A program made the position numbers and the translations under genes. A stretch of DNA of 64,000 nt, taken from positions 248,001-312,000 of the forward strand of contig NZ_VIUW01000003.1 in assembly GCF_007828725.1 (NCBI RefSeq), in the 5' to 3' direction. Below are positions 9,238-18,170 of the stretch, piece after piece. Under the pieces are notes generated by a model. The model saw nothing but the letters and a program-made list of their open reading frames with translations. It was not told the DNA's origin and did not search any database. This DNA is from Marihabitans asiaticum. GTDB taxonomy: Bacteria > Actinomycetota > Actinomycetes > Actinomycetales > Dermatophilaceae. Positions within the stretch are counted from its first letter, which is position 1, and every line of letters starts with the position of its first letter.

Positions 9238-10554
9238 GTGGCATCTGCCCAGAACTACCTCGCCGTGATCAAGGTCGTCGGCATCGGCGGCGGGGGTGTC
9301 AACGCGATCAACCGGATGATCGAGGTCGGCCTCAAGGGCGTCGAGTTCATCGCGATCAACACCGACGCTCAGGCCCTGCTCATGAGCGACGCCGACGTCA
9401 AGCTCGACGTGGGCCGTGACCTCACCCGCGGTCTGGGGGCGGGGGCGGACCCGGAGGTCGGCAAGAAGGCCGCCGAGGACCACTCGGACGAGATCGAAGA
9501 GGTGCTCAAGGGTGCCGACATGGTCTTCGTGACCGCCGGTGAAGGCGGCGGCACCGGAACCGGTGGCGCGCCCGTCGTGGCCAAGATCGCGAAGTCGCTC
9601 GGCGCGCTGACCATCGGTGTGGTCACCCGACCGTTCACCTTCGAGGGGCGCCGCCGAGCGACCCAGGCCGAGTCGGGCATCGGCGCGCTGCGCGACGAGG
9701 TCGACACGCTCATCGTCATCCCGAACGACCGCCTGCTCTCGATCAGCGACCGCGCCGTCTCGATGCTCGACGCCTTCCGCAGTGCGGACCAGGTCCTGCT
9801 CTCCGGTGTCCAGGGCATCACCGACCTCATCACCACTCCCGGCCTGATCAACCTCGACTTCGCCGACGTCAAGTCGGTGATGCAGGGGGCCGGGTCCGCG
9901 CTCATGGGGATCGGCTCGGCTCGGGGCGAGGACCGTGCGGTCCAGGCCGCCGAGCTGGCGATCAGCAGCCCGCTCCTCGAGGCGAGCATTGACGGGGCCC
10001 ACGGTGTCCTGCTCTCGGTCCAGGGCGGGTCCGACATCGGCCTCTTCGAGATCAATGAGGCCGCGCGCCTGGTTCAGGAAGCCGCCCACCCCGACGCGAA
10101 CATCATCTTCGGTGCTGTCGTTGATGACGCCCTTGGGGACGAGGTGCGGGTCACCGTCATCGCCGCCGGGTTCGACGGCGGCTCGCCCAACCCTCGCCCG
10201 GACGAGCGGGCGCTCGGCACCGTCCAGGGGTCCAGCCAGAACCCTCGCCAGCCGCAGCCCGGTGGCCAGTCCGGTTCCGCACCCAGCCGTGAGCAGGAGC
10301 CGACGCCGCAGCGCCAGGCGCCGCAGCAGGCCGGGGCGATCGACGGGTCGGTGGAGCAGCCGGCGCGCGAGTCTGCCGGTCAGGCGGCGCAGGGTCAGGG
10401 CGAGCGGCCGTCTGCCGAAGGCGCTGCTGGCTCGCAGCCGGAGGAGCGGACCGCTGGCGAAGGGCGTGAGCGCGCCGCTACGCAGCAGCAGCCGCCGCGG
10501 CAGGTCACCTTCGACGACGGTGACGACCTGGACGTGCCCGACTTCCTCAAGTGA
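9238..10554 (+). CDS. ftsZ: Cell division protein FtsZ (tubulin-like GTPase)
   Basis: FtsZ assembles the cytokinetic ring at midcell. The 438-residue protein has the GTPase loop [13 protein letters not shown] (about 15-27), the tubulin signature GGGTGTG (103-109), the synergy loop segment [11 protein letters not shown], and the conserved C-terminal peptide [10 protein letters not shown] that binds SepF in actinobacteria. Between about residues 320 and 420 is a Gln/Pro/Ala-rich linker, expected to be disordered. The GTG start follows AGGAG with an 7-nt gap. sepF lies 1.5 kb downstream, matching the lack of ftsA. Confidence 0.98.
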   Translation: MASAQNYLAVIKVVGIGGGGVNAINRMIEVGLKGVEFIAINTDAQALLMSDADVKLDVGRDLTRGLGAGADPEVGKKAAEDHSDEIEEVLKGADMVFVTAGEGGGTGTGGAPVVAKIAKSLGALTIGVVTRPFTFEGRRRATQAESGIGALRDEVDTLIVIPNDRLLSISDRAVSMLDAFRSADQVLLSGVQGITDLITTPGLINLDFADVKSVMQGAGSALMGIGSARGEDRAVQAAELAISSPLLEASIDGAHGVLLSVQGGSDIGLFEINEAARLVQEAAHPDANIIFGAVVDDALGDEVRVTVIAAGFDGGSPNPRPDERALGTVQGSSQNPRQPQPGGQSGSAPSREQEPTPQRQAPQQAGAIDGSVEQPARESAGQAAQGQGERPSAEGAAGSQPEERTAGEGRERAATQQQPPRQVTFDDGDDLDVPDFLK

Positions 10555-10566
10555 GCTGAGCCGCGC

Positions 10567-11295
10567 GTGCTCGCACCGAGCGACCCCCTGCGCTGGGAGC
10601 GCCGTGCGGGAGGTGTGCTGACCGCGCTCACCCACCGGCACGGTGGGGTGAGCGACGGGGAGTACGCCGGGCTGAACCTCGGCAGCCACGTCGACGACGT
10701 CGAGAAGTCTGTCCAAAGGAACCGGCAGGTGCTGAGCGAGCGTCTCGGCGTGCCGGTGGCCTACATGCGGCAGGTGCACGGTGCTGCGGTCGAGCAGGTG
10801 GGCGACGCGAGTGGCGAGCCGACGTGCGACGCGATGGTCACGACGACCCCCGGTCTCGCGCTAGCAGTCCTCGTCGCGGACTGCACCCCGGTGATGCTCG
10901 CCGACCCGGCGGCGGGGGTGGTCGGGGTGGCGCACGCCGGCCGGCCGGGGATGCTCGCAGGTGTCGTGCCCGCGGTCGTCGAGGCGATGGCCGACCTGGG
11001 GGCATCGGACATCAGCGCGGTCATCGGCCCGTCGGTCTGCTCGCGGTGCTACGAGGTCCCGGCGAAGATGCGGTCCGAGGCGGCGGCGGAGAACCCCGCG
11101 GCCTACGCCATGACCTGGGGCGGCACGCCGGCGATCGACGTGGCCGGAGCGGTGATGGCCCAGCTCGCCACCCTGCCCGCCGTCACCTCCTGCACCTGGC
11201 TCCCGGGGTGCACGCGCGAGGACGACTCGCTGTACTCCTACCGCCGGGACGGGCGCACCGGCCGGCTGGCCGGCGTGGTAGGCCTGTCCTCGTGA
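10567..11295 (+). CDS. pgeF: Peptidoglycan editing factor PgeF (laccase-domain, YfiH family)
   Basis: YfiH/PgeF proteins are copper- or zinc-binding laccase-domain enzymes; in E. coli PgeF prevents L-Ser replacing L-Ala in stem peptides. The 242-residue protein shows the metal-site motifs: QVHGAAV, VLVADCTPVML, GVAHAGRPGML and a Cys pair in SVCSRCYEV. It begins 12 nt after ftsZ with GTG and its stop overlaps the yggS start. The position right after ftsZ is typical of actinobacteria and fits the wall-editing role. Older annotation as polyphenol oxidase reflects in vitro activity of homologues. Confidence 0.88.
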   Translation: MLAPSDPLRWERRAGGVLTALTHRHGGVSDGEYAGLNLGSHVDDVEKSVQRNRQVLSERLGVPVAYMRQVHGAAVEQVGDASGEPTCDAMVTTTPGLALAVLVADCTPVMLADPAAGVVGVAHAGRPGMLAGVVPAVVEAMADLGASDISAVIGPSVCSRCYEVPAKMRSEAAAENPAAYAMTWGGTPAIDVAGAVMAQLATLPAVTSCTWLPGCTREDDSLYSYRRDGRTGRLAGVVGLSS

Positions 11296-11999
11296 CCGAC
11301 CGATCCGCCAGACGCGACGAGCTGGGTCACGCGCTGCGCGCGCTCGACGACCGGGTCGACGCCGCGTGCCGTGACGCCGGCCGCCGCCGGGACGACGTGC
11401 ACGTCGTCGTCGTGACGAAGTACTTCCCTCGCAGCGATGTCGACCTGCTCCTCGAGCTCGGGGTCCGCGACCTCGGCGAGAACAAGGCGCAGGAGGCGCA
11501 GGCCAAGCTCGTCGACGAAGGCGCGCTGCCCGCCGACGTCCGGGTCCACTTCGTCGGGCAGCTGCAGAGCAACAAAGCAGCGCTGGTGGCGGGGTTCGCC
11601 GATGTCGTGCACTCGGTGGATCGACCCAAGATCGTGCGTGCTCTGGCGAAGGGAGCCGGAGAGGGTCATGACCTGACCGCCCTGATCCAGGTCGACCTCG
11701 ACGGGGAGGACCCAGGCCGTGGCGGAGCCGCGCCCGGTGCCGTGATCGAGCTCGGCGACCAGGTGGTCGAGAGCGGGCTGCGCCTCGGCGGCGTCATGGC
11801 CGTCGCGCCGCGTGGCGCGGACCCTGCCGAGGCCTTCGCCCGTCTGCAGGACCTGTCCGCGCGGCTGAGAGAGGCGCACCCGGAGGCGAAGATCGTCTCG
11901 GCGGGTATGAGCTCGGACCTGGAGCAGGCCATCGCTCACGGTGCGACACACCTGCGTGTCGGGTCGGCAATCCTCGGATCTCGTGAGTCACACCGGTAA
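11292..11999 (+). CDS. PLP homeostasis protein, YggS/PROSC family
   Basis: YggS-type proteins bind pyridoxal phosphate and influence vitamin B6 and amino-acid balance; no catalytic activity is firmly known. The frame is open far upstream, but GTG 11292 overlaps the pgeF stop and gives 235 residues, the family length. Motifs are the PLP lysine in VVVTKYF, ELGVRDLGENKAQEAQAK, HFVGQLQSNK, and near the end SAGMSSDLEQAIAHGATHLR with RVGSAILG, which binds the phosphate. It lies between pgeF and sepF, the usual place in Gram-positive division clusters. Confidence 0.92.
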   Translation: MTDRSARRDELGHALRALDDRVDAACRDAGRRRDDVHVVVVTKYFPRSDVDLLLELGVRDLGENKAQEAQAKLVDEGALPADVRVHFVGQLQSNKAALVAGFADVVHSVDRPKIVRALAKGAGEGHDLTALIQVDLDGEDPGRGGAAPGAVIELGDQVVESGLRLGGVMAVAPRGADPAEAFARLQDLSARLREAHPEAKIVSAGMSSDLEQAIAHGATHLRVGSAILGSRESHR

Positions 12000-12055
12000 C
12001 TTCAGTCGCGACGGTGAATCGGCCAGCCGTGTTCGGCTGAGGCAAGGATCAAGAC

Positions 12056-12529
12056 ATGGGACTTCGTGACGCGATGGTCTACCTCGGGTTCGCCGAGGAG
12101 CAGAGGTACGACGAGTACGACGATCAGCTGGTCGACGACGCTCAGGCCGAGTACGAGATCGAGGAGGCTCCGCAGGCGGCTGTCACCAGGCTTCACCCGG
12201 TGGAGCAGGCTGACCGACGGGCCGCGGTGCGGGAGGTCTCCGTCGGGCCGCTGAACCGGATCACGACGATCCACCCGAGCACCTACAACGACGCCCGCGC
12301 CATCGGTGAGAGCTTCCGCGACGACGTGCCGGTCATCATGAACCTCACCGACATGGACGACGCCGACGCCAAACGGCTCGTGGACTTCGCCGCCGGCCTG
12401 GTGTTCGGTCTGCACGGCACGATCGAGCGGGTGACCAACAAGGTCTTCCTGCTCTCGCCCGAGCATGTCGAGGTGGCAGCCGAGTCCTCCGACGGTCCTG
12501 CGGCGAGGAACCTCTTCAACCAGAGCTGA
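12056..12529 (+). CDS. sepF: Cell division protein SepF
   Basis: SepF anchors FtsZ to the membrane and bundles filaments; in actinobacteria it replaces FtsA. The 157-residue protein has an N-terminal amphipathic segment (MGLRDAMVYLGFAEE) that would insert in the membrane, an acidic linker, and the conserved C-terminal domain from about residue 70 (PSTYNDARAIGESF, VIMNLTDMD, DFAAGLVFGLHG, VFLLSP). An AAGGA sequence precedes the ATG. A possible -10 box TAACTT (11997-12002) overlaps the yggS stop. A strong terminator hairpin follows at 12559. Confidence 0.95.
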   Translation: MGLRDAMVYLGFAEEQRYDEYDDQLVDDAQAEYEIEEAPQAAVTRLHPVEQADRRAAVREVSVGPLNRITTIHPSTYNDARAIGESFRDDVPVIMNLTDMDDADAKRLVDFAAGLVFGLHGTIERVTNKVFLLSPEHVEVAAESSDGPAARNLFNQS

Positions 12530-12558
12530 CCCCCCTTCGCACACCCCACGCGTCCCAC

Positions 12559-12592
12559 AGGGCGCCCCCGCGGACACTCGCGGGGGCGCCCT
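12559..12592 (+). terminator. Terminator hairpin after sepF
   Basis: A perfect 14-bp stem (AGGGCGCCCCCGCG at 12559-12572, its complement at 12579-12592) encloses a 6-nt loop and is followed by TCGTTT, a weak U-tract. Copies of the octamer CCCCTTCG sit on each side (12532 and 12605). It should end the mur-fts-sepF transcript before yggT. Confidence 0.85.
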
Positions 12593-12670
12593 GGCGTCGT
12601 TTCACCCCTTCGCCCTCCTGTCGCAACGGAGCGGGGCGACCCGCGCTCCACGACTGCCAGGTCTCTCGGG

Positions 12671-12676
12671 TATCAA
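12671..12676 (+). promoter_or_regulatory. Candidate -10 box for a leaderless yggT mRNA
   Basis: TATCAA lies 6 nt before the yggT ATG and there is no Shine-Dalgarno sequence, so transcription probably starts at or next to the start codon. The last base differs from the usual T, so this is weaker than other cases here. Confidence 0.45.
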
Positions 12677-12682
12677 TGAGCC

Positions 12683-12958
12683 ATGGAACTCCTCCGCGCG
12701 GTGCTGCACCTGGTGCTCTACGCCTTCTTCCTCGTGCTCCTGGCGCGGCTGGTCTTCGACTGGATCCAGGTCTTCGCGCGGGACTGGCGTCCGCGAGGGA
12801 TCGTCCTCGTCGTCGCCGAGGCCGTCTACACGATCACCGACCCACCGCTGCGCGCCCTGCGGCGAGTCATCCCCCCGCTTCGGCTCGGCGGGGTGCAGCT
12901 CGACCTCGCCTTCCTCGTGCTGATCCTCGGAGTATCGATCCTGCTGAGCATCGTCTAG
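12683..12958 (+). CDS. YggT family membrane protein
   Basis: A 91-residue protein with two long hydrophobic segments (about residues 4-24 and 72-90) separated by an amphipathic stretch containing the family segment TITDPPLRALRRVIPPLRLG. YggT proteins stand between sepF and divIVA in many Gram-positive bacteria and are linked to division and envelope stability; the exact activity is not known. It stands alone between the sepF terminator and the wag31 gene and seems to be translated from a leaderless mRNA. Confidence 0.85.
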   Translation: MELLRAVLHLVLYAFFLVLLARLVFDWIQVFARDWRPRGIVLVVAEAVYTITDPPLRALRRVIPPLRLGGVQLDLAFLVLILGVSILLSIV

Positions 12959-13035
12959 GCTGACGCGGTACGCCTGCTGATGCATCGGCGCCCGATGTCC
13001 TTCAGGGCGCGATGACCGTGCAACGAGGAGAAAAG

Positions 13036-14139
13036 ATGGCGCTGACGCCAGAGGACGTCCTCAACAAGACGTTCACCCAGACCCAGTTCCGTCGTGGCTA
13101 CGACGAGCGGGAGGTCGACGACTTCCTGGACGAGGTCGTCGCGGAGATGCGACGGATGGTCAAGGAGAACGAGGACCTGCGCGCCCGCGTCCAGGACGGT
13201 GGCTCTGCCGCGACGGGCGAGTCCACCGCGGCCGCCGCGGGGTCGGGTGCTGGAGCGGCCGACGACGGTGCGATCGCCAAGGAGAACGACTCGCTGCTCA
13301 AGGAGAACCGCGAGCTCAAGGCTCGGCTGGAGCGGACCGAGTCCGCCCTCGAGGACGCCCGCGCCAAGGCAAGCGAGCAGGACGCGCAGGACAAGAGCGC
13401 CGACGCCGCGCGAGGCCGCGACGAGAAGGCCCGCAAGGACCAGGACGCGCAGGTCGCCGACGCAGAGCGAGGTGCCGAGGAGCGGATCAGCACGGTCAAC
13501 GCGCGTGCCGACGAGGCCGAGCGGGCCGCCCAGGAGCGGATCACGAAGGCGAACGCCGACGCCGAGAAGGCCGAGGCCGACTCGCGTCGTCGGATGGAGG
13601 AGGCCGGCGCGGCCACGCCGCCGCAGAGCGACGGCAGCAGCAGCATGGCGGCCCTGGCCGGAGGCGCAGCCGCCGGTGGGGGCGGCGCAGCGGGCTTGAT
13701 CGCCCTGGCGCAGAAGCTGCACGACGAGCACGTGGCCGAGGGCCAGAGCCAGCGCGACAAGCTGGTCGCCGAGGCCCAGGCCAATGCGCAGGAGACCCGC
13801 GCCAAGGGCCAGGCCGAGCACGACGACCTCGTCGCCAAGGGCCGGGCGCAGAACGAGAAGCTGATCGGCGAGGGCACCAGCCAGCGCGACAAGCTGATCG
13901 GCGACGCCACGACGAAGTCGGAGGGCATGGTTGCCGAGGCGGAGGACAAGCGCAAGCGCATCCTCGGAGAGCTCGAGCAGCAGAAGTCCACGATCGAGAA
14001 GCAGATCGCGGACCTCAAGGCCTTCGAGAAGGACTACCGCAGCCGGCTCAAGGACTACATCTCCGGGCAGCTTCGCGAGCTCGACACGGTGGGGGTTCAG
14101 CCCAAGGGTGACCCGCGCCAGGAGCAGAAGCAGGCCTGA
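13036..14139 (+). CDS. wag31: DivIVA/Wag31 polar growth protein
   Basis: DivIVA proteins of actinobacteria sense membrane curvature at the poles and recruit wall synthesis. An ATG 24 nt upstream is in frame, but ATG 13036 follows CGAGGAG and gives the canonical N-terminus MALTPEDVLNKTF, so I use it (367 residues). The N-terminal DivIVA domain (QTQFRRGYDEREVDDFLDEV) is followed by coiled-coil heptads to about residue 200, an Ala/Gly-rich break (GGAAAGGGGAAG), then a second long coiled coil rich in Glu, Lys and Gln. The long Lys/Glu repeats are expected of a filament-forming protein. A terminator hairpin follows. Confidence 0.95.
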   Translation: MALTPEDVLNKTFTQTQFRRGYDEREVDDFLDEVVAEMRRMVKENEDLRARVQDGGSAATGESTAAAAGSGAGAADDGAIAKENDSLLKENRELKARLERTESALEDARAKASEQDAQDKSADAARGRDEKARKDQDAQVADAERGAEERISTVNARADEAERAAQERITKANADAEKAEADSRRRMEEAGAATPPQSDGSSSMAALAGGAAAGGGGAAGLIALAQKLHDEHVAEGQSQRDKLVAEAQANAQETRAKGQAEHDDLVAKGRAQNEKLIGEGTSQRDKLIGDATTKSEGMVAEAEDKRKRILGELEQQKSTIEKQIADLKAFEKDYRSRLKDYISGQLRELDTVGVQPKGDPRQEQKQA

Positions 14140-14164
14140 TCGAGCGGTACCCGCAGACCACGGG

Positions 14165-14197
14165 CGGGGCGGTGCATCGTGACGATGCACCGCCCCG
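14165..14197 (+). terminator. Terminator hairpin after wag31
   Basis: A perfect 15-bp stem (CGGGGCGGTGCATCG at 14165-14179 and its complement at 14183-14197) with a 3-nt loop. The following tract is only TTCC, so it resembles the U-poor terminators common in GC-rich actinobacteria. Confidence 0.8.
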
Positions 14198-14246
14198 TTC
14201 CGCATCTCCGGGCGCGTTCCGGTAGCCGTCGGCCGTAGGGAGCGTC

Positions 14247-14252
14247 TATCCT
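14247..14252 (+). promoter_or_regulatory. Candidate -10 box for the dksA-lspA-rluD operon
   Basis: TATCCT lies between the wag31 terminator and the start at 14303, leaving a leader of about 45 nt with a GAGGA ribosome site at 14292-14296. No clear -35 is seen. Confidence 0.5.
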
Positions 14253-14302
14253 GCGGCCACCCTCGGCCCGCACCATGCGGGTCGTTCGACGTGAGGACGG
14301 TC

Positions 14303-15070
14303 ATGGCCAGGTCGACATCCGCCGGATCGGCGAAGAAGGCGCCGCCCAAGAAGACGGGCGCCACGAAGAAGGCCACCGCGAAGACGTCGACCTCGGCGAA
14401 GAAGGCGGCGCCGGCGAAGAAGAGCGCGAAGAAGGCCACGACGAAGAAGGCAGTGCCGGCGAAGAAGAGCACGAAGGCCAGCGCGAAGAAGACCAGCGCG
14501 AAGAAGGCCACGCCGAAGAAGGCAGTGCCGGCGAAGAAGAGCACGAAGACCAGCGCGAAGAAAGCCACGGCGAAGAAGGCCACGGCGAAGAACGCAGCGC
14601 CGACGAAGAAGACCGCGACCAGGGCGTCGTCGCAGACCGCCCCCCGTCGCGGGCGGAGCAGCGCCGGCACGCTCGCCCCGCGACTCGTGGTCCGTGAGGA
14701 CGAGAGCCCGTGGACCAAGTCCGAGCTGAAGTCGGTGCGGGCCGAGATCGAGGGCGAGGTCGAGCGCCTCCGCGAGGAGATCGAGGTGGCCGAGCACGAG
14801 CTGGTCGACCTCATGCGCGATCACGCCGACGGCGCGGGCGACGACCAGGCGGACCAGGGCGCCAAGACCTTCGAGCGCGAGCAGGAGATCACGCTCACCA
14901 ACAACGCCCGCTCGATGCTGATCCAGAACCTGCACGCGCTCGAGCGCCTCGAGGACGGTAGCTACGGGCAGTGCGAGTCCTGCGGCAACGCGATCGGCAA
15001 GCTTCGACTTCAGGCCTATCCGCGTGCGACCCTGTGCGTGCCATGCAAGACCAAGCAGGAGCGGCGCTGA
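14303..15070 (+). CDS. TraR/DksA-type zinc-finger protein with a histone-like Lys/Ala N-terminal tail
   Basis: The C-terminal 130 residues form a DksA/TraR-like domain: a helical hairpin rich in Glu (ELKSVRAEIEGEVERLREEI), then CESCGNAIGKLRLQAYPRAT and CVPCK, a C4 zinc finger. DksA-type proteins bind RNA polymerase through the secondary channel; that role is inferred here. The first 115 residues are a low-complexity tail of AKK, PAKK and SAKK units like histone H1 or the HupB tail, likely to bind DNA or polyphosphate. The tail contains a 72-bp tandem DNA repeat. ATG 14303 follows GAGGA; a GTG at 14291 is the alternative. The end of the gene overlaps lspA. Confidence 0.85.
   Translation: MARSTSAGSAKKAPPKKTGATKKATAKTSTSAKKAAPAKKSAKKATTKKAVPAKKSTKASAKKTSAKKATPKKAVPAKKSTKTSAKKATAKKATAKNAAPTKKTATRASSQTAPRRGRSSAGTLAPRLVVREDESPWTKSELKSVRAEIEGEVERLREEIEVAEHELVDLMRDHADGAGDDQADQGAKTFEREQEITLTNNARSMLIQNLHALERLEDGSYGQCESCGNAIGKLRLQAYPRATLCVPCKTKQERR
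14443..14586 (+). repeat. 72-bp tandem repeat in the Lys/Ala tail
   Basis: Two adjoining 72-bp units begin at 14443 and 14515. Their first 34 bases are identical and the rest differ at a few positions, encoding two 24-residue blocks that start KKAVPAKKSTK. Such repeats can expand or contract by slippage, so tail length may vary between strains. Confidence 0.75.
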
Positions 15071-15612
15071 CCAGGGCCACGCTCACCCCCTTCGCCCTCG
15101 TCGCCGCAGCCTGCCTGGTCGCCGACCAGGCGAGCAAGGTCTGGGCCCTCCGATCCCTCGACGACGGTCACGTCGTCCCGCTCCTCGGCGACCTGCTCAG
15201 CCTGCGCCTCATCCGCAACCCGGGCGCGGCGTTCAGCCTGGGGGGCTCGAGCACGCTCGTCATGACCGGCCTGGCCGTGGTGATCACCGTCGTCGTCGCC
15301 GTTGCCGCCTGGCGCACCCGCAGCGTCGGCTGGGCGCTGTCGCTGGGTGCGCTCTTCGGCGGGTCTCTCGGCAACCTCTACGACCGCTTCTTCCGGGAGC
15401 CCGCGCCGGGCAAGGGGCACGTCATCGACTTCATCGACTACGGCGGCCTCTTCGTGGGCAACATCGCCGACGTCGCGATCGTCATCGGCGCTGTGGGCCT
15501 GCTCTGGCTCAGCCTCAGCGACGTCGGGCTGGACGGGGTCAAGGGCGGGCGGCACGCCCGAGCCGGGGAGGAGCCCGGCGTCGTCGGGGCGAAGGGGGAG
15601 GACCATGCCTGA
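15043..15612 (+). CDS. lspA: Lipoprotein signal peptidase (signal peptidase II)
   Basis: LspA cleaves the signal peptide of prolipoproteins after lipid addition. The protein has four hydrophobic segments and the family motifs DQASKVWAL near the N-terminus, [20 protein letters not shown] and DFIDYGG...NIADVAIV carrying the two catalytic aspartates. I chose ATG 15043 (189 residues), which overlaps the end of the zinc-finger gene but lacks a ribosome site; an AGGAG at 15057-15061 would better serve a CTG at 15066, so the start is uncertain. The C-terminus has a 30-residue basic and acidic tail. Its stop overlaps the next gene by 8 nt. Confidence 0.93.
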   Translation: MQDQAGAALTRATLTPFALVAAACLVADQASKVWALRSLDDGHVVPLLGDLLSLRLIRNPGAAFSLGGSSTLVMTGLAVVITVVVAVAAWRTRSVGWALSLGALFGGSLGNLYDRFFREPAPGKGHVIDFIDYGGLFVGNIADVAIVIGAVGLLWLSLSDVGLDGVKGGRHARAGEEPGVVGAKGEDHA

Positions 15613-16540
15613 GGTGCGCAACGTCCTCGTCCCCGACGGGCTGGCCGGGGAGCGGCTCGACACCGCCGTCGCCCGGCTCTTCGGGGTGTCGCGCAGCAAG
15701 GCCGCCGACCTGGCGGCGGAGGGCAAGATCCTCCTCGACGGTGCGGCCGCGACGAAGTCCGAGCGCGTCCATCCGGGCAGCCACGTCGAGATCTCGCTGC
15801 CCTCTCCCGGGGAGACCCCGGGCCTGGAGGTGGTCGCCGAGCCGGTGCCGGGCATGCGCGTCATCCACGACGACGACGACATCGTCGTCGTCGACAAGCC
15901 GGTCGGGGTGGCCGCGCACCCGAGCGTCGGGTGGAGCGGGCCGACGGTGCTCGGGAGTCTCGCGGCGGCGGGCTACCGGATCAGCACGAGCGGGGCGAGC
16001 GAGCGTCAGGGCATCGTCTCTCGCCTCGACGTCGGCACCTCCGGGCTGATGGTGGTGTGCAAGAGCGAGCACGCCTACTCGGTGCTCAAGCGCGCCTTCA
16101 AGGAGCGCACGGTCGACAAGGTCTACCACGCATTGGTCCAGGGCCTGCCCGACCCGCTCGTCGGCACGATCGACGCGCCGATCGGCCGGCACCCGGGGCA
16201 CGACTTCAAGTTCGCGGTCATGGACTCGGGCAAGCCGGCGGTGACGCACTATGAGCTGATCGAGGCCTACCGGCACGCGTCCCTGCTCGAGGTGCACCTC
16301 GAGACCGGACGGACCCACCAGATCAGGGTGCACATGGCCGCGCTGAAGCACCCGTGCGTGGGCGACCCGATGTACGGCGCGGACCCCTCGCTCGGGACTC
16401 GTCTGGGATTGCAACGGCAGTGGCTGCACGCGATGGGGCTGGGCTTCGTCCACCCGGGGTCGGGGGAGTACGTCGAGTTCCGCAGCAGCTACCCGGCAGA
16501 CCTGCAGGAGGCGCTGGACCGGTTGGACGACCTGGCCTGA
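15605..16540 (+). CDS. rluD: RluA/RluD-family 23S rRNA pseudouridine synthase
   Basis: An N-terminal S4 RNA-binding domain ([20 protein letters not shown]) precedes a pseudouridine synthase domain with the catalytic Asp in [13 protein letters not shown] (about residue 140), [12 protein letters not shown], and [12 protein letters not shown]. By analogy with RluD it converts uridines of 23S rRNA; which uridines is not certain from sequence. The 311-residue length is normal. ATG 15605 follows GGGGGAGGA and overlaps lspA by 8 nt; the lspA-rluD pairing is widespread in bacteria. Confidence 0.9.
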   Translation: MPEVRNVLVPDGLAGERLDTAVARLFGVSRSKAADLAAEGKILLDGAAATKSERVHPGSHVEISLPSPGETPGLEVVAEPVPGMRVIHDDDDIVVVDKPVGVAAHPSVGWSGPTVLGSLAAAGYRISTSGASERQGIVSRLDVGTSGLMVVCKSEHAYSVLKRAFKERTVDKVYHALVQGLPDPLVGTIDAPIGRHPGHDFKFAVMDSGKPAVTHYELIEAYRHASLLEVHLETGRTHQIRVHMAALKHPCVGDPMYGADPSLGTRLGLQRQWLHAMGLGFVHPGSGEYVEFRSSYPADLQEALDRLDDLA

Positions 16541-16578
16541 CCGGTCCACCCTCGCCCGACCGGGCGCTCGGGCGCGCC

Positions 16579-18120
16579 CTAGCTGACGCCTCGGTCCTGG
16601 CCTTGCCAGTACGGGGCGCGCAGCTTGAACTTCTGCAGCTTGCCGGTCGCGGTGCGGGCGAGGTCCTCGCGGATTTCGACCGAGGTAGGCGCCTTGTACC
16701 CGGCGATCCGGCTCTTGCACCACGCGATGATGTCCGCCTCGGTCGCGGTGCTGCCCTCGGTGAGGACGACGAGGGCCTTGATCGTCTCGCCCCACTTCTC
16801 GCTGGGCACTCCGATCACGGCCACCTCGGTCACGTCGGGGTGGGAGAAGATCACGTCCTCGACCTCGATCGAGGACACGTTCTCCCCGCCGGTGATGATG
16901 ACGTCCTTGCGTCGGTCGCTGATGGTGACGTAGCCCTCGTCGTCGATCGAGCCGCCGTCGCCGGTGTGGAACCACCCGTCCTCCAGCGCCCGCGCGCTCT
17001 CCTCCGGCTGCTCCCAGTACCCCTCCATGACGACATTGCTCCGGGCGAGCAGCTCGCCGGAGTCCGAGAGCGCCATCCGCACGCCCAGCGCCGGCGCCCC
17101 GGCCCGGACGAGCCGGGTGGCCCGCTCCTGGGCCGGGAGCTCGTCCCACTCGGCGCGGGCGCGGTTGATCGTCAGCAGCGGGCTGGTCTCGGTCAGCCCG
17201 TAGATCTGGATGAACTCCCAGCCCAGCTCCGACTCGACCCGGGCGACGGTCTCGGTGGGCGGCGGAGCGCCGGCGACGATGATCCGCACGCGGTCCCGAC
17301 CCGGGATCTCGCCCTTCCACCGAGCGGCTGCGTCGAGGACGGCGGCGACCACGGCGGGGGCGGCACACATCACGGTGACGCCGTGCTCCTCCACCCGCCG
17401 CAGGATCTCGGCCCCGTCGACCTTGCGCAGCACGACCTGCGGGACGCCCAGCCCGGTCAGCGCGAAGGGCATGCCCCAGCCGTTGGCGTGGAACATCGGC
17501 AAGGTGTGCAGGTACACGTCTCGGTCGGTGATCCCGGCGTGCAGCGCGAAGGTGAGGGCATTGACCCAGATGTTGCGATGGGTGATCTGCACCCCCTTCG
17601 GCCTGGCCGTGGTCCCCGAGGTGTAGTTGATCGTCGCCGTCGCGTTCTCGTCCGGCTGCCACGCTCGCGGCTCGGGAGAGTCCTCGCGCTCGGTACCGAA
17701 GAGGTCCTCGTCCTCACCGAGGACGAACGTGTGCTCGGCACTCACCTCCGCCCGGATGGCGGTGAGCTCGGGGTCGATGTAGAGCACCCGGGCGCCGGAG
17801 TGCTCGACGATGTACCGCACCTCCTCCGGGGCGAGGCGGAAGTTGACCGGGACGAGCACCCGACCCGACCCGCACACGCCGAAGAAGCTCACGAGCAGCC
17901 GCGCCGAGTTCTGCGAGACGACGGCGACCCGCTCGCCGGGCCCGACGCCCAGGGCGTCGAGGTGGGCCGCCTGGGCGTGGGCCAGCTCGCGTAGGCGGGT
18001 GGAGGTGAGGCCCTCGAGCGGGGGAGCGGGCTGGTCCGGTTCGTCGACCACCGCCACCCGGTCGCCGTAGACCGTCGCTGCGCGGTCGATGAAGTCGTTG
18101 ACGGACATCGGGACGAACAT
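16579..18120 (-). CDS. Acyl-CoA synthetase (AMP-forming, FadD-like)
   Basis: An ANL-superfamily adenylating enzyme of 513 residues that should activate a carboxylic acid as acyl-AMP and pass it to CoA. It has the AMP-binding loop NYTSGTTARPKGV, IYGLTETSPL, the hinge and Asp of GWFHTGDGG, SDRRKDVIITGGENV, and the catalytic Lys in TGKLQKFKLR near the C-terminus. Chain length cannot be read from the sequence; lack of a signal or membrane segment points to the cytosol. ATG 18120 (MFVPMSVNDF) is chosen because a -10-like TACGGT lies 8 nt upstream; ATG 18108 is the alternative. It is divergent from dnaE. Confidence 0.87.
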   Translation of the reverse strand: MFVPMSVNDFIDRAATVYGDRVAVVDEPDQPAPPLEGLTSTRLRELAHAQAAHLDALGVGPGERVAVVSQNSARLLVSFFGVCGSGRVLVPVNFRLAPEEVRYIVEHSGARVLYIDPELTAIRAEVSAEHTFVLGEDEDLFGTEREDSPEPRAWQPDENATATINYTSGTTARPKGVQITHRNIWVNALTFALHAGITDRDVYLHTLPMFHANGWGMPFALTGLGVPQVVLRKVDGAEILRRVEEHGVTVMCAAPAVVAAVLDAAARWKGEIPGRDRVRIIVAGAPPPTETVARVESELGWEFIQIYGLTETSPLLTINRARAEWDELPAQERATRLVRAGAPALGVRMALSDSGELLARSNVVMEGYWEQPEESARALEDGWFHTGDGGSIDDEGYVTISDRRKDVIITGGENVSSIEVEDVIFSHPDVTEVAVIGVPSEKWGETIKALVVLTEGSTATEADIIAWCKSRIAGYKAPTSVEIREDLARTATGKLQKFKLRAPYWQGQDRGVS

Positions 18121-18128
18121 GGCATCAG

Positions 18129-18134
18129 ACCGTA
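18129..18134 (-). promoter_or_regulatory. Candidate -10 box for leaderless acyl-CoA synthetase mRNA
   Basis: On the minus strand TACGGT stands 8 nt before ATG 18120 and no ribosome site is present. It is divergent from the dnaE promoter, with the two start sites about 80 bp apart. Confidence 0.5.
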
Positions 18135-18170
18135 GCGAGTCCCGCCGCCCCGTGGCGGCTGGCGAAGGGG

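Noticed and set aside
13036-14139. Possible intermediate-filament protein rather than DivIVA
   Set aside because: The N-terminal MALTPEDVLNKTF and RRGYDEREVDDFLDEV segments are specific to DivIVA; coiled coils alone would be ambiguous.
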